12,561 nt of DNA from an uncultured Collinsella sp. (GTDB lineage Bacteria; Actinomycetota; Coriobacteriia; Coriobacteriales; Coriobacteriaceae), in NCBI GenBank assembly GCA_958424475.1, contig CATZTY010000009.1, positions 1-12,561 on the forward strand, written 5' to 3'. Below, piece by piece: positions 6,233 through 12,561 of this stretch. A model generated the notes under the pieces. It was not told where the DNA came from. It saw only the letters and a program-made list of their open reading frames with translations, and did not search any database. The position numbers and the translations under genes were made by a program. Every line of letters begins with the position of its first letter. The first letter of the stretch is position 1.

Positions 6233-6637
6233 GTGGCAGGTATGTCGGAAGCAACTAGGACTCGCACGCATGCGCCCGAGGTTAGGCAGCGCGCCGTCGA
6301 GATCCTTCAAGAGGGGGTCGGTCATCGCGCCCTCGCCGCGGAGCTTGGCATTCCCCAGGCCACGGCTCGTCAGTGGGCCCGCGCGTATGCCGTGGGCGGT
6401 GCCGACGCCGTTCTCAATGCCGGTTCGCATCATCACACCTACTCGTACGACGTAAAGCTCGCTGTGGTTAAGGACCGTCTGGAAAACGGCTTGACGGTTC
6501 GCGAGGCCATGATCAAGCACAAGATTCCCAGCGAGTCTTCGGTCAAGGCTTGGTGCCGTCAGTACCGCGAGAGCGGTGAGGCCGCACTGGTCGATAAGCC
6601 GCGCGGTCGCAAGCCGCGCGTTAAAAAGGCGGAATAG
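6233..6637 (+). CDS. Double helix-turn-helix protein, IS3/IS150 OrfA-like, stand-alone
   Basis: A 134-residue basic protein with two HTH segments: about 15-52 (RALAAELGIPQATARQWARAY) and about 72-111 (YSYDVKLAVVKDRLENGLTVREA then SVKAWCRQYRESG), ending in a basic tail with KPRGRKPR. This arrangement, including the GRxP tail, is that of OrfA of IS150-like IS3 elements, which binds element ends. GTG at 6233 is preferred because AAGG lies 7 bases upstream; the ATG at 6242 has only a too-close AGG. No OrfB integrase follows: the -1 frame from the 3' end stops at 6736-6738 without DDE motifs, and no terminal repeats were seen. The gene has its own intergenic region and terminator and lies directly upstream of the hydrogenase operon. 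It is either an IS remnant or a domesticated DNA-binding regulator; the second is inference from the intact frame. Confidence 0.8.
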   Translation: MAGMSEATRTRTHAPEVRQRAVEILQEGVGHRALAAELGIPQATARQWARAYAVGGADAVLNAGSHHHTYSYDVKLAVVKDRLENGLTVREAMIKHKIPSESSVKAWCRQYRESGEAALVDKPRGRKPRVKKAE

Positions 6638-6649
6638 CAAACGGGATGG

Positions 6650-6672
6650 TGCGCCCACGGGGGCGCATTTTT
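6650..6672 (+). terminator. Intrinsic terminator of the helix-turn-helix gene
   Basis: TGCGCCC and GGGCGCA form a perfect 7-bp stem with an ACGG loop, followed by five T, 12 bases after the stop codon. It insulates the gene from the hydrogenase operon. Confidence 0.85.
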
Positions 6673-6763
6673 CTTGCTGCGCCTCTGCTCCAATGCGGAC
6701 AGACTCCTTACCCCGTACGCCTAAAACTCCCCAGTTGACCGAAAACCTGCCGCTGCTGCTCCT

Positions 6764-6790
6764 CAATTGAGCTATAACGTTAAACAATTG
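6764..6790 (+). promoter_or_regulatory. Candidate promoter/operator of the hydrogenase operon
   Basis: Two CAATTG hexamers (6764-6769 and 6785-6790) lie 21 bp apart, two helical turns, and flank a good -10 element TATAAC (6773-6778) and the palindrome AACGTT. No clear -35 was found at the right distance; TTGACC at 6735 is too far. The leader to the echA start would be about 35 bases. A regulator binding over the -10 is a plausible inference. Confidence 0.4.
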
Positions 6791-6818
6791 CAGCGTTTTT
6801 GCATGGGGGAGTGATGGT

Positions 6819-9701
6819 ATGACGCTACTGTATTTCCTTACCCTGTTTCCGCTGGTACCGGCGCTGGGTATGCTGCTCGCGCGCGGTGAGCGAGCCCGCG
6901 ATGCGGTAGGGCTCATAGGCTCCGGCATTATCATGGCGGTGACAGTTGTAGTCGCCGTCATGTTTTTTTGCACGGGTCCGCAGAGCTTTGAGATTGCCCC
7001 CGGTACCTCGCATGCGCTCTCGATCATCAGCTCCGTCATCGACGTAATTCTGTGCGCCGTCATCCTGTACAACGCGCACAAATATAAGAGCGTGCTTACC
7101 ACGGTGCTCGGCATAGTCCAGCTGGTGGGCTCGCTCGTCTTTGCGGCCATGACGCTGCCTGCGGCCGAAGCCGTCACGGCGACGCCGCTCTACCTAGACT
7201 ACATGAGCGTGATCATGGTCCTCGCCGTCGGCATCGTCGGCAGCCTTATCTGTATCTACGCTTTGGGCTACATGAAGGACTTCCAGGCCCATGATGAGCA
7301 CGAGGCCGCGCTGCGCGGGCAGACCGCGCCCGACCGTCGTCCGCAGTTCCTGGCGCTTATGTTCCTGTTCCTCTCGGCCATGTTCGTCATCGTGACGAGC
7401 GACAACCTTGAGTGGCTGTTCTGCGGCTGGGAAATCACCACCGTGTGCTCGTTCCTTATGATTGGCTATACGCGCACGCCCGAGGCCATCAAGAACGCCT
7501 TTAACCAGATCATCCTCAACATGCTGGGCGGCATCGCGTTTTTGGCCGGACTCATGTACCTGCACGTGAACGGCATGCCGCTGACCATCTCGGGCATGAT
7601 TGAGCTTTCCGGCGCCGGAACCGCGCAGTCCGCGCTGCTGGTGATGCCGGTCATCCTGTTGTCGCTCGCCGCGCTCACCAAGGCCGCACAGATGCCGTTC
7701 CACACTTGGCTGTTGGGTGCCATGGTTGCCCCCACGCCCACGAGCGCCCTGCTGCACTCGTCAACCATGGTCAAAGCCGGCGTGTTCCTGATGGTCAAGC
7801 TGAGCCCGCTCTATGCCATCTATCCCGTGACCGGCTTTATGGTCACGAGCGTGGGCGCCATCACGTTTTTGCTCGCTGCCCTTATGGCCATCTCGCAGAG
7901 CAATGCCAAGCGCGTGCTCGCGTACTCCACCATTTCCAACTTGGGCCTCATCAGTGCTTGCTTGGGTGTCGGCGCGCCCGAGGCCGTATGGGCGGCCATC
8001 TTCCTGATCCTGTTCCACACGGTGGCAAAGTCGCTGCTGTTCCTGTGCGTGGGCACGGCCGAGCATCATATCGGCAGCCGCAATATCGAGGACATGGACG
8101 GTATGTTCAGCCGCATGCCGCACCTGACGCGCCTGATGATGCTGGGCATCATGGGCATGTTTGTGGCGCCGTTTGGCATGCTCGTGTCCAAGTGGGGCGC
8201 TCTGGTGGCGTTCGCGCAGACCGGCAACGTGCTCATGATCATGGTGCTTGCCTTTGGCTCGGCCGCGACGTTCTTCTTCTGGGGCAAGTGGCTTGCCAAG
8301 CTTTCGGGCGTCGACCCCACGGCTCAAAACGTTGAGGTCAATGTCCATAAGACCGAATGGATGGCCCTCAACACCATCGCCGCGCTGCTGATTCTGTGCT
8401 GCATGGCGTTCCCGGTTATCTCGAGCGGTCTGGTGTCGCCTTACTTGGCCATGGTGTTTGGCCGCGTGCCGTACGTTATTGGCAAGGACGCCATGTACCT
8501 GATGGTGGTTATCGTGGCGTTTATCGCCGTGGTGCTGCTGACTTCATTCCGCGTGAGCAACAAACCGCACGTCAACGTGTACCTTTCGGGCGTGGGGACC
8601 GACAAATATCGCCATTTCCGCGGCTCGATGGGACACGAGGTGAAGGCCGAAAAGCGCAATTGGTACTCGGAGGACGCCCTTGGCAAGAAGCGTATTGGCC
8701 CCGCGGGTAGCGTCGTGTGCTGCAGCATTATCTTGTTTGCGCTGCTGTGTTGCGCGTGGATTGGGCCCGAGCGACTTGCCATGAGTGCGCCCTCGGTGCT
8801 GCGCGGCAAGTATTTTGAAGGTTCGGGCGTCGTGGGCATTTTTATTGGCACCGTGGCATTTGCCCTGCTGGCGCCGCTTGTGGGCGGCCTGATCGACGGC
8901 GTTGACCGCAAACTTTCGGCCCGCATGCAGGGCCGCGTGGGCCCGCGCCTGCTCCAGCCTTTCTACGATGTGGCCAAGCTGCTGCGCAAGGCCCCCGCCA
9001 GCGTAAACACCATGGACGATACCTACATGGCGTGCGCGCTCATCTTTACCGTGGTGGGCGGCGGCATCTTTGTGTCGGGTTCCAACACGCTGTTGTGCGC
9101 TTTTATGGTGACCCTCGCTGCGATCTTTGTGGTGTTGGCGTCCGCCTCGACGCAAAGCCCGTTTGCCCAGGTCGGCGCCGACCGTGAGCTGCTGCAGGTC
9201 ATGAGTTACGAGCCCGCCGTTTTGCTGATGAGTGTGGGCCTGTATCTTGCCACCGACAGCTTCGATTCCATCGCCGTAACGGGGCAGTCGGCTCCCATCA
9301 TCGTGTACAGCGCGCCCATTTTCCTTGCGCTGCTCGCGGTGCTCACCATCAAGCTGCGCAAGTCGCCGTTTGACCTTTCGTACTCGCATCATGCGCATCA
9401 GGAGATCGTCCAGGGCGTCGCCACCGAGATGAGCGGCGGCACGCTGGCCAAGATGACCCTTATGCACTGGTGCGAGACCGTGCTGTTTTTGATGTGGGTG
9501 GGCATGTTCTTTGTTTGGGACAACCCGGTGAGCTGGGTCGTAGCCCTGGTCGTGATGGCTGCGACGTATTTTGTCGAGGTGCTGATCGACAACACCTTCG
9601 CACGCAGCACCTGGCGCAGCTGCTTTAGGCTCGGATGGGGCGTGGCGCTGGTGTTTGGCCTGCTCAACCTTATGCCTATCCTCGTTGACGTATTTATTTA
9701 G
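6819..9701 (+). CDS. echA/echB: Fused EchA-EchB membrane subunit of energy-converting [NiFe]-hydrogenase
   Basis: A 960-residue integral membrane protein joining two subunits that are normally separate. Residues 1 to about 640 are the antiporter-like EchA/HyfB/NuoL part, with many membrane helices and the conserved charged residues of the ion path: Glu205 in CGWEITT, Lys288 in LTKAAQMPFHTWL, Lys319 in MVKAGVFL and Lys404 in HTVAKSLLF. Residues about 668-960 are the EchB/HycD/NuoH part, with QGRVGP (704-709), GADRELLQVMSYEP and KSPFDL (848-853), then Glu862 and Glu870 in the conserved loop. A helix near 632-655 links the two. The frame is continuous, with no stop or restart at the junction. 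The ATG at 6819 has GGGGAG 7 bases upstream. Its stop codon overlaps the AGGAGG of echC. It anchors the hydrogenase and moves H+ or Na+. Confidence 0.94.
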   Translation: MTLLYFLTLFPLVPALGMLLARGERARDAVGLIGSGIIMAVTVVVAVMFFCTGPQSFEIAPGTSHALSIISSVIDVILCAVILYNAHKYKSVLTTVLGIVQLVGSLVFAAMTLPAAEAVTATPLYLDYMSVIMVLAVGIVGSLICIYALGYMKDFQAHDEHEAALRGQTAPDRRPQFLALMFLFLSAMFVIVTSDNLEWLFCGWEITTVCSFLMIGYTRTPEAIKNAFNQIILNMLGGIAFLAGLMYLHVNGMPLTISGMIELSGAGTAQSALLVMPVILLSLAALTKAAQMPFHTWLLGAMVAPTPTSALLHSSTMVKAGVFLMVKLSPLYAIYPVTGFMVTSVGAITFLLAALMAISQSNAKRVLAYSTISNLGLISACLGVGAPEAVWAAIFLILFHTVAKSLLFLCVGTAEHHIGSRNIEDMDGMFSRMPHLTRLMMLGIMGMFVAPFGMLVSKWGALVAFAQTGNVLMIMVLAFGSAATFFFWGKWLAKLSGVDPTAQNVEVNVHKTEWMALNTIAALLILCCMAFPVISSGLVSPYLAMVFGRVPYVIGKDAMYLMVVIVAFIAVVLLTSFRVSNKPHVNVYLSGVGTDKYRHFRGSMGHEVKAEKRNWYSEDALGKKRIGPAGSVVCCSIILFALLCCAWIGPERLAMSAPSVLRGKYFEGSGVVGIFIGTVAFALLAPLVGGLIDGVDRKLSARMQGRVGPRLLQPFYDVAKLLRKAPASVNTMDDTYMACALIFTVVGGGIFVSGSNTLLCAFMVTLAAIFVVLASASTQSPFAQVGADRELLQVMSYEPAVLLMSVGLYLATDSFDSIAVTGQSAPIIVYSAPIFLALLAVLTIKLRKSPFDLSYSHHAHQEIVQGVATEMSGGTLAKMTLMHWCETVLFLMWVGMFFVWDNPVSWVVALVVMAATYFVEVLIDNTFARSTWRSCFRLGWGVALVFGLLNLMPILVDVFI

Positions 9702-9713
9702 GAGGCGGCATCC

Positions 9714-10301
9714 ATGGATCATAAAATGTCGCGCTCGCCGTGGGTTATTCATTACGACGGTTCGAGCTGCAACGGATGTGATATCGAGGTGCTGGCCTCG
9801 CTCACGCCGCTGTTCGATGCGGAGCGCTTTGGCGTGGTCAACACCGGCAACCCCAAGCATGCGGATATCTTTTTGGTGACGGGGTCGGTCAATGCCCAGA
9901 ACCTGCCTGTCGTGCGCCAGATCTACAACCAGATGCTCGAGCCCAAGTGTGTGGTGGCATGCGGTATCTGCGCGTGTTCGGGCGGCGTGTTCCGCGATGC
10001 CTATAACGTGATCGGCGGCGTGGACCGCGCGATTCCCGTGGACGTGTACGCGCCCGGGTGCGCCGTTCGCCCCGAGACGGTGATCGATGCCATCGTGGAG
10101 GCGTGCGGCATCCTGGATCAGAAGGAGGCCGTGATGCGTGCTGGCGGCGATCCGCTTACCGTGGGTGGCGCCGCTACCTGGGATGGTGGCGTTGAGCTGG
10201 GCGAGGGCGGGTTTGTGGCTGCGGGGGCCGGGGCTGACGATGCGCCTGCTGGGACGTCCGCGGCCGGCGACGCGCCCGCCGCTGCAAAGGAGGGCGAGTA
10301 A
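9714..10301 (+). CDS. echC: Small [4Fe-4S] subunit of Ech-type hydrogenase (EchC/HycG/NuoB-like)
   Basis: A 195-residue small subunit that passes electrons from the ferredoxin-like subunit to the NiFe centre through a proximal [4Fe-4S] cluster. The four ligands are visible: Cys19 and Cys22 (SSCNGC), Cys86 (GICACSGG) and Cys116 (PGC followed by VRP). There is no Tat signal or second cluster domain, as expected for group 4 enzymes facing the cytoplasm. Residues after about 155 form a Gly/Ala-rich tail unlike the family core, so this copy is longer than the usual length of around 150. The ATG at 9714 follows a perfect AGGAGG by 8 bases. Its TAA overlaps the ATG of echD by one base, a sign of translational coupling. 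Confidence 0.95.
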   Translation: MDHKMSRSPWVIHYDGSSCNGCDIEVLASLTPLFDAERFGVVNTGNPKHADIFLVTGSVNAQNLPVVRQIYNQMLEPKCVVACGICACSGGVFRDAYNVIGGVDRAIPVDVYAPGCAVRPETVIDAIVEACGILDQKEAVMRAGGDPLTVGGAATWDGGVELGEGGFVAAGAGADDAPAGTSAAGDAPAAAKEGE

Positions 10302-11002
10302 TGCAAAAGGCTATCTATACTACCGTCGGGATCGATGAGCTCCTGTCACATGTCCAGGCGCTCAAGGGCGTCGGCGCGCGCTTTGTGCAAATGCACGCCG
10401 AGCGCAACGTCGACGACGGCTCGTATCGCTTGGTCTATACGTTTATCAACGTTCGTGCTGCTCAGGAGCATATTGCGCAGGACGGCAGCTATGCGATTGA
10501 GAACCTGGTGGTTGAGGGCATCGACCAGTACCAGGAGATTCCGTCCATCAGCTCGTATTACCCCGCGGTGTTCCCGTTTGAAAATGAGGCCCACGACCTG
10601 TTTGGCCTTGCCATCACCGACATGCAGATCGACTTTAAGGGCTTTTTCTACCAGGTTTCGACTGCCGAGCCCATGAGCGTTATCACGCCCGAGGTGAAGG
10701 CCGCGCGCGAGAAGGCCATGAAGGTCCGTGCCGCCGCCGAAGCCAAGGCGCGCAAGGCCGCTGCCGAAAAGGCCGCCGCTGCTGCGGCTGCTGCAGGGGA
10801 GGGCGCTGCGGGCGCTGCCGTCGCTCAGCCCGCTGCGGCTGCCGGCTCCGATGCCCGGCATGACGATGCCGCTGCCAAGGCCGCGCTCAAGGCTGCCGAG
10901 ATGGAGGCAAAGCTCGCTGCCATGGATCCCGAGAAAGCAGCCAAGGTCCGCGCGGCGCTTGCCGCCAAGGCCGCCCGCGACAAGCAGAAAAAGGAGGCGT
11001 AA
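10301..11002 (+). CDS. echD: EchD (NuoC-like, 30-kDa family) subunit with a long Ala/Lys/Glu tail
   Basis: Residues 1 to about 135 form the Complex1_30kDa domain shared by NuoC, the HycE N-terminus and EchD. The hallmark is FENEAHDLFGLAI, equivalent to ERExxDMFGI, followed by IDFKGFFY. This domain docks the large subunit to the electron-input module; it has no cofactor ligands. Residues about 136-233 are an unusual extension built almost wholly from Ala, Lys, Glu, Arg and Asp, predicted helical or coiled at its ends and interrupted by a Gly/Ala/Pro segment near 165-185. EchD proteins normally stop near the end of the first domain. AAAGGAGG lies 7 bases before the ATG, inside echC, and the start overlaps the echC stop. 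The tail may be a tether or a nucleic-acid-like basic/acidic helix; its role is unknown. Confidence 0.93.
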   Translation: MQKAIYTTVGIDELLSHVQALKGVGARFVQMHAERNVDDGSYRLVYTFINVRAAQEHIAQDGSYAIENLVVEGIDQYQEIPSISSYYPAVFPFENEAHDLFGLAITDMQIDFKGFFYQVSTAEPMSVITPEVKAAREKAMKVRAAAEAKARKAAAEKAAAAAAAAGEGAAGAAVAQPAAAAGSDARHDDAAAKAALKAAEMEAKLAAMDPEKAAKVRAALAAKAARDKQKKEA

Positions 11003-11007
11003 GGCCC

Positions 11008-12096
11008 ATGGCACATCGCTCCGTCATTCCGTTTGGCCCGCAGCACCCGGTGCTGCCCGAGCCGCTTCATCTGGACCTGGTAATCGAGGACGACCGCGTC
11101 ATCGAGGCAATTCCGCAGATCGGTTTTGTGCACCGCGGGCTCGAGAAGCTCACCGAAAAGCGCGACATGCACCAGTTTGGCTACATCGCCGAGCGCATCT
11201 GTGGCATCTGCGCCGTGGGCCACAGCTACGGTTATGCCAGCGCCTGCGAGCGCATGCTCGACATCGAGGTGCCCGGCCGCGTGCAGTATATCCGCACCAT
11301 TTTGCACGAGCTTTCGCGTATTCATTCGCACCTGTTGTGGCTGGGTCTGCTCGCCGACGCCTTTGGCTTCGAGGCGCTGTTCTATCGTTCGTGGACCCTG
11401 CGCGAGCAGATTCTCAAGATCTTCGAGAGCACGTGCGGTGGCCGCGTGATTCTGTCGATTAACGAGATCGGTGGCCTTAAGCACGATATCGAGGACTCCG
11501 AGCTGGCCGGAATTGTCCAGACGCTCGATGCCATGCGTCCCGACTACGAGGCCCTGGTGCATACGTTTTTGGACGATGACAGCTGCGGCGAGCGCTTGCA
11601 TGGCGTGGGTGTGATCAGCAAGAAAGATGCGCTGGATCTGTCGATGGTCGGCCCGTTTGGGCGCGCCTCGGGCGTGGATTACGACGTGCGCATGTTTGGC
11701 GACGGCGCCTATGCGGACCTGGCCGCGTTTGAGCCCATTGTTGCCACCGACGGCGACTGCTATGCCCGCTGCCAGGTGCGTTGTGCCGAGGTCACGCAGG
11801 CCATGGACATTATCAAGGAGCTTGTGGGCAAGATTCCGCACGACGGTATCGGCGGGCGCACCAAGCTCACGCCGGCCGACGGTGCCCGCGGCGAGATTGT
11901 GATTGAACAGCCGCGCGGCGAGGCGTATTACTATGTGCGCGGTAACGGCACCAAGAACCTGGACCGTTTTCGCGTGCGAACGCCGACGTCGCAAAACCTG
12001 GCGGGTCTGACGCATGCGCTGCAGGGCGTGCTCCTTGCCAACGTGCCCATGATTATCCTGACCATCGACCCCTGCATTAGCTGCACGGAAAGGTAG
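11008..12096 (+). CDS. echE: Large catalytic subunit of Ech-type [NiFe]-hydrogenase
   Basis: A 362-residue catalytic subunit, proton reduction and H2 oxidation at a NiFe(CN)2CO site facing the cytoplasm. Both ligand pairs are present: Cys65 and Cys68 in ERICGICAVGH, and Cys356 and Cys359 in DPCISCTER. NuoD of complex I lacks these, so this is a true hydrogenase. The chain ends right after CTER, with no C-terminal extension for a maturation endopeptidase, as recalled for EchE and CooH; other hydrogenases need cleavage there. The NuoC-like part is a separate gene (echD), unlike in HycE of formate hydrogenlyase. AAGGAGG lies 10 bases before the ATG, overlapping the end of echD. Nickel insertion would still need HypA-F, which are not in this window. 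Its place in the operon and the motifs make the call firm. Confidence 0.97.
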   Translation: MAHRSVIPFGPQHPVLPEPLHLDLVIEDDRVIEAIPQIGFVHRGLEKLTEKRDMHQFGYIAERICGICAVGHSYGYASACERMLDIEVPGRVQYIRTILHELSRIHSHLLWLGLLADAFGFEALFYRSWTLREQILKIFESTCGGRVILSINEIGGLKHDIEDSELAGIVQTLDAMRPDYEALVHTFLDDDSCGERLHGVGVISKKDALDLSMVGPFGRASGVDYDVRMFGDGAYADLAAFEPIVATDGDCYARCQVRCAEVTQAMDIIKELVGKIPHDGIGGRTKLTPADGARGEIVIEQPRGEAYYYVRGNGTKNLDRFRVRTPTSQNLAGLTHALQGVLLANVPMIILTIDPCISCTER

Positions 12097-12103
12097 GCGC
12101 GGC

Positions 12104-12445
12104 ATGAGTTTACTGACATTTGCCAAGACGGCCTTGGGCTCTATGGTCAAGCAGCCGGTAACGGTGTGCTATCCGCAGGAGAAGCTGACGGCGCCCGAGC
12201 GCTTGCGCGGGCATATCGTCAACGACATGGACGTGTGCATTTGCTGCGGGATGTGCGCGCGTCGCTGCCCGGCGGGCGCGCTCGCGGTCGATCGCAAGGG
12301 CGGAACGTGGTCGATCGACCCGTATGCCTGCGTGGTGTGCGGCGAGTGCATCGAAAGCTGCCCCAAGCGTTGCCTGACTATGGACACCGCCCGCACTCCA
12401 GTCGCAGCGGACAAGACTCCCACGGTAGAAACCAAACCGGAGTAG
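12104..12445 (+). CDS. echF: Ech hydrogenase 2x[4Fe-4S] electron-transfer subunit (EchF/HycF/NuoI-like)
   Basis: A 113-residue iron-sulfur protein that takes electrons from soluble ferredoxin and hands them to EchC. Two complete CX2CX2CX3CP motifs are seen: Cys45, 48, 51, 55 and Cys76, 79, 82, 86, giving two [4Fe-4S] clusters. An amphipathic N-terminal stretch (about 1-40) resembles the NuoI family arm that packs on the membrane subunit. The last 20 residues are a Thr/Pro/Lys-rich tail. Additional Cys22, Cys47 and Cys90 are outside the motifs. It starts 7 bases after the echE stop codon, with a weak AGG at the upstream stop. It is the last gene of the operon, followed by a strong hairpin, so the six-function ech set (five genes because of the fusion) is complete here. 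Confidence 0.95.
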   Translation: MSLLTFAKTALGSMVKQPVTVCYPQEKLTAPERLRGHIVNDMDVCICCGMCARRCPAGALAVDRKGGTWSIDPYACVVCGECIESCPKRCLTMDTARTPVAADKTPTVETKPE

Positions 12446-12477
12446 CTCTGGAATGGGGCTGGCATTGCGCTGGAATG

Positions 12478-12511
12478 GGGGCCGGCGGGGCAAAAATGCC
12501 CCACCGGCCCC
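12478..12511 (+). terminator. Strong hairpin after the hydrogenase operon
   Basis: GGGGCCGG and CCGGCCCC, then after one C/A mismatch GGGGCA and TGCCCC, form a 15-position stem with an AAAA loop. There is no T run after it, so it may be a weak intrinsic terminator, an RNA-stabilising 3' structure or both. Just before it, CTGGAATGGGG is repeated at 12448-12458 and 12470-12480. Confidence 0.55.
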
Positions 12512-12561
12512 GCGCTTAAACGCGCGGTTGTGCCGTCGCGAACAAAACTATGCCGGATTAC

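Noticed and set aside
6628..6738. OrfB integrase after a -1 frameshift in the HTH gene
   Set aside because: The -1 frame ends after about 36 codons and shows no DDE motif; the heptamer is also imperfect.
6735..6740. TTGACC as -35 of the hydrogenase promoter
   Set aside because: The only good -10 (TATAAC) is 32 bases away, too far for a single promoter.
8544..9860. Minus-strand open frame of 438 residues opposite the hydrogenase genes
   Set aside because: Antisense shadow; the plus-strand frames have complete family motifs and ribosome binding sites. The same applies to 4555-5775 and 10825-12150.
11008..12096. Complex I NuoD subunit
   Set aside because: Both CxxC pairs for the NiFe site are present, which complex I subunits lack.

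Overview
The window looks like chromosome of a high-GC anaerobic actinobacterium, most probably a Coriobacteriia member close to Collinsella. This is inferred from the GC-rich coding sequence, an encoded CCA on the tRNA, and the pairing of a folate/CoA gene block with an Ech-type energy-converting hydrogenase. No database search was possible.

Left part (1-3190): the 3' end of a fused dihydropteroate synthase/HPPK gene (FolP-FolK) carries a long Ala/Glu/Pro-rich stretch in front of the visible DHPS half. A gene for a biotin-protein-ligase-like protein follows without a gap; it has lost the usual catalytic motifs. A two-way terminator separates it from coaX (type III pantothenate kinase), which faces it on the minus strand. 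Divergent from coaX is an initiator tRNA (tRNA-fMet, CAT) with its own promoter and terminator.

Middle part (3190-6800): an unusual array fills 3239-3615. A 15-bp motif occurs ten times in strictly alternating orientation every 40-41 bp, giving five large hairpins with a period of 80-81 bp. It is followed by a single-gene transcription unit for a flavin/Fe-S/FAD ene-reductase of the 2,4-dienoyl-CoA reductase type, then by a relatively AT-rich gap of about 320 bp. Next comes a small double helix-turn-helix protein related to OrfA of IS3/IS150 elements, with no transposase partner and its own terminator.

Right part (6800-12561): a compact, tightly coupled operon encodes a membrane-bound group 4 [NiFe]-hydrogenase in the order of echABCDEF. 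EchA (antiporter-like) and EchB (NuoH-like) are fused into one 960-residue protein. EchC carries the proximal [4Fe-4S] ligands, and EchD is the NuoC-like subunit with a 100-residue Ala/Lys/Glu tail. EchE has both CxxC pairs of the NiFe site and no C-terminal extension, and EchF is a 2x[4Fe-4S] protein. Together they would pass electrons from reduced ferredoxin through Fe-S clusters to protons, making H2 and pumping ions. Maturation genes (hyp) are not in the window.
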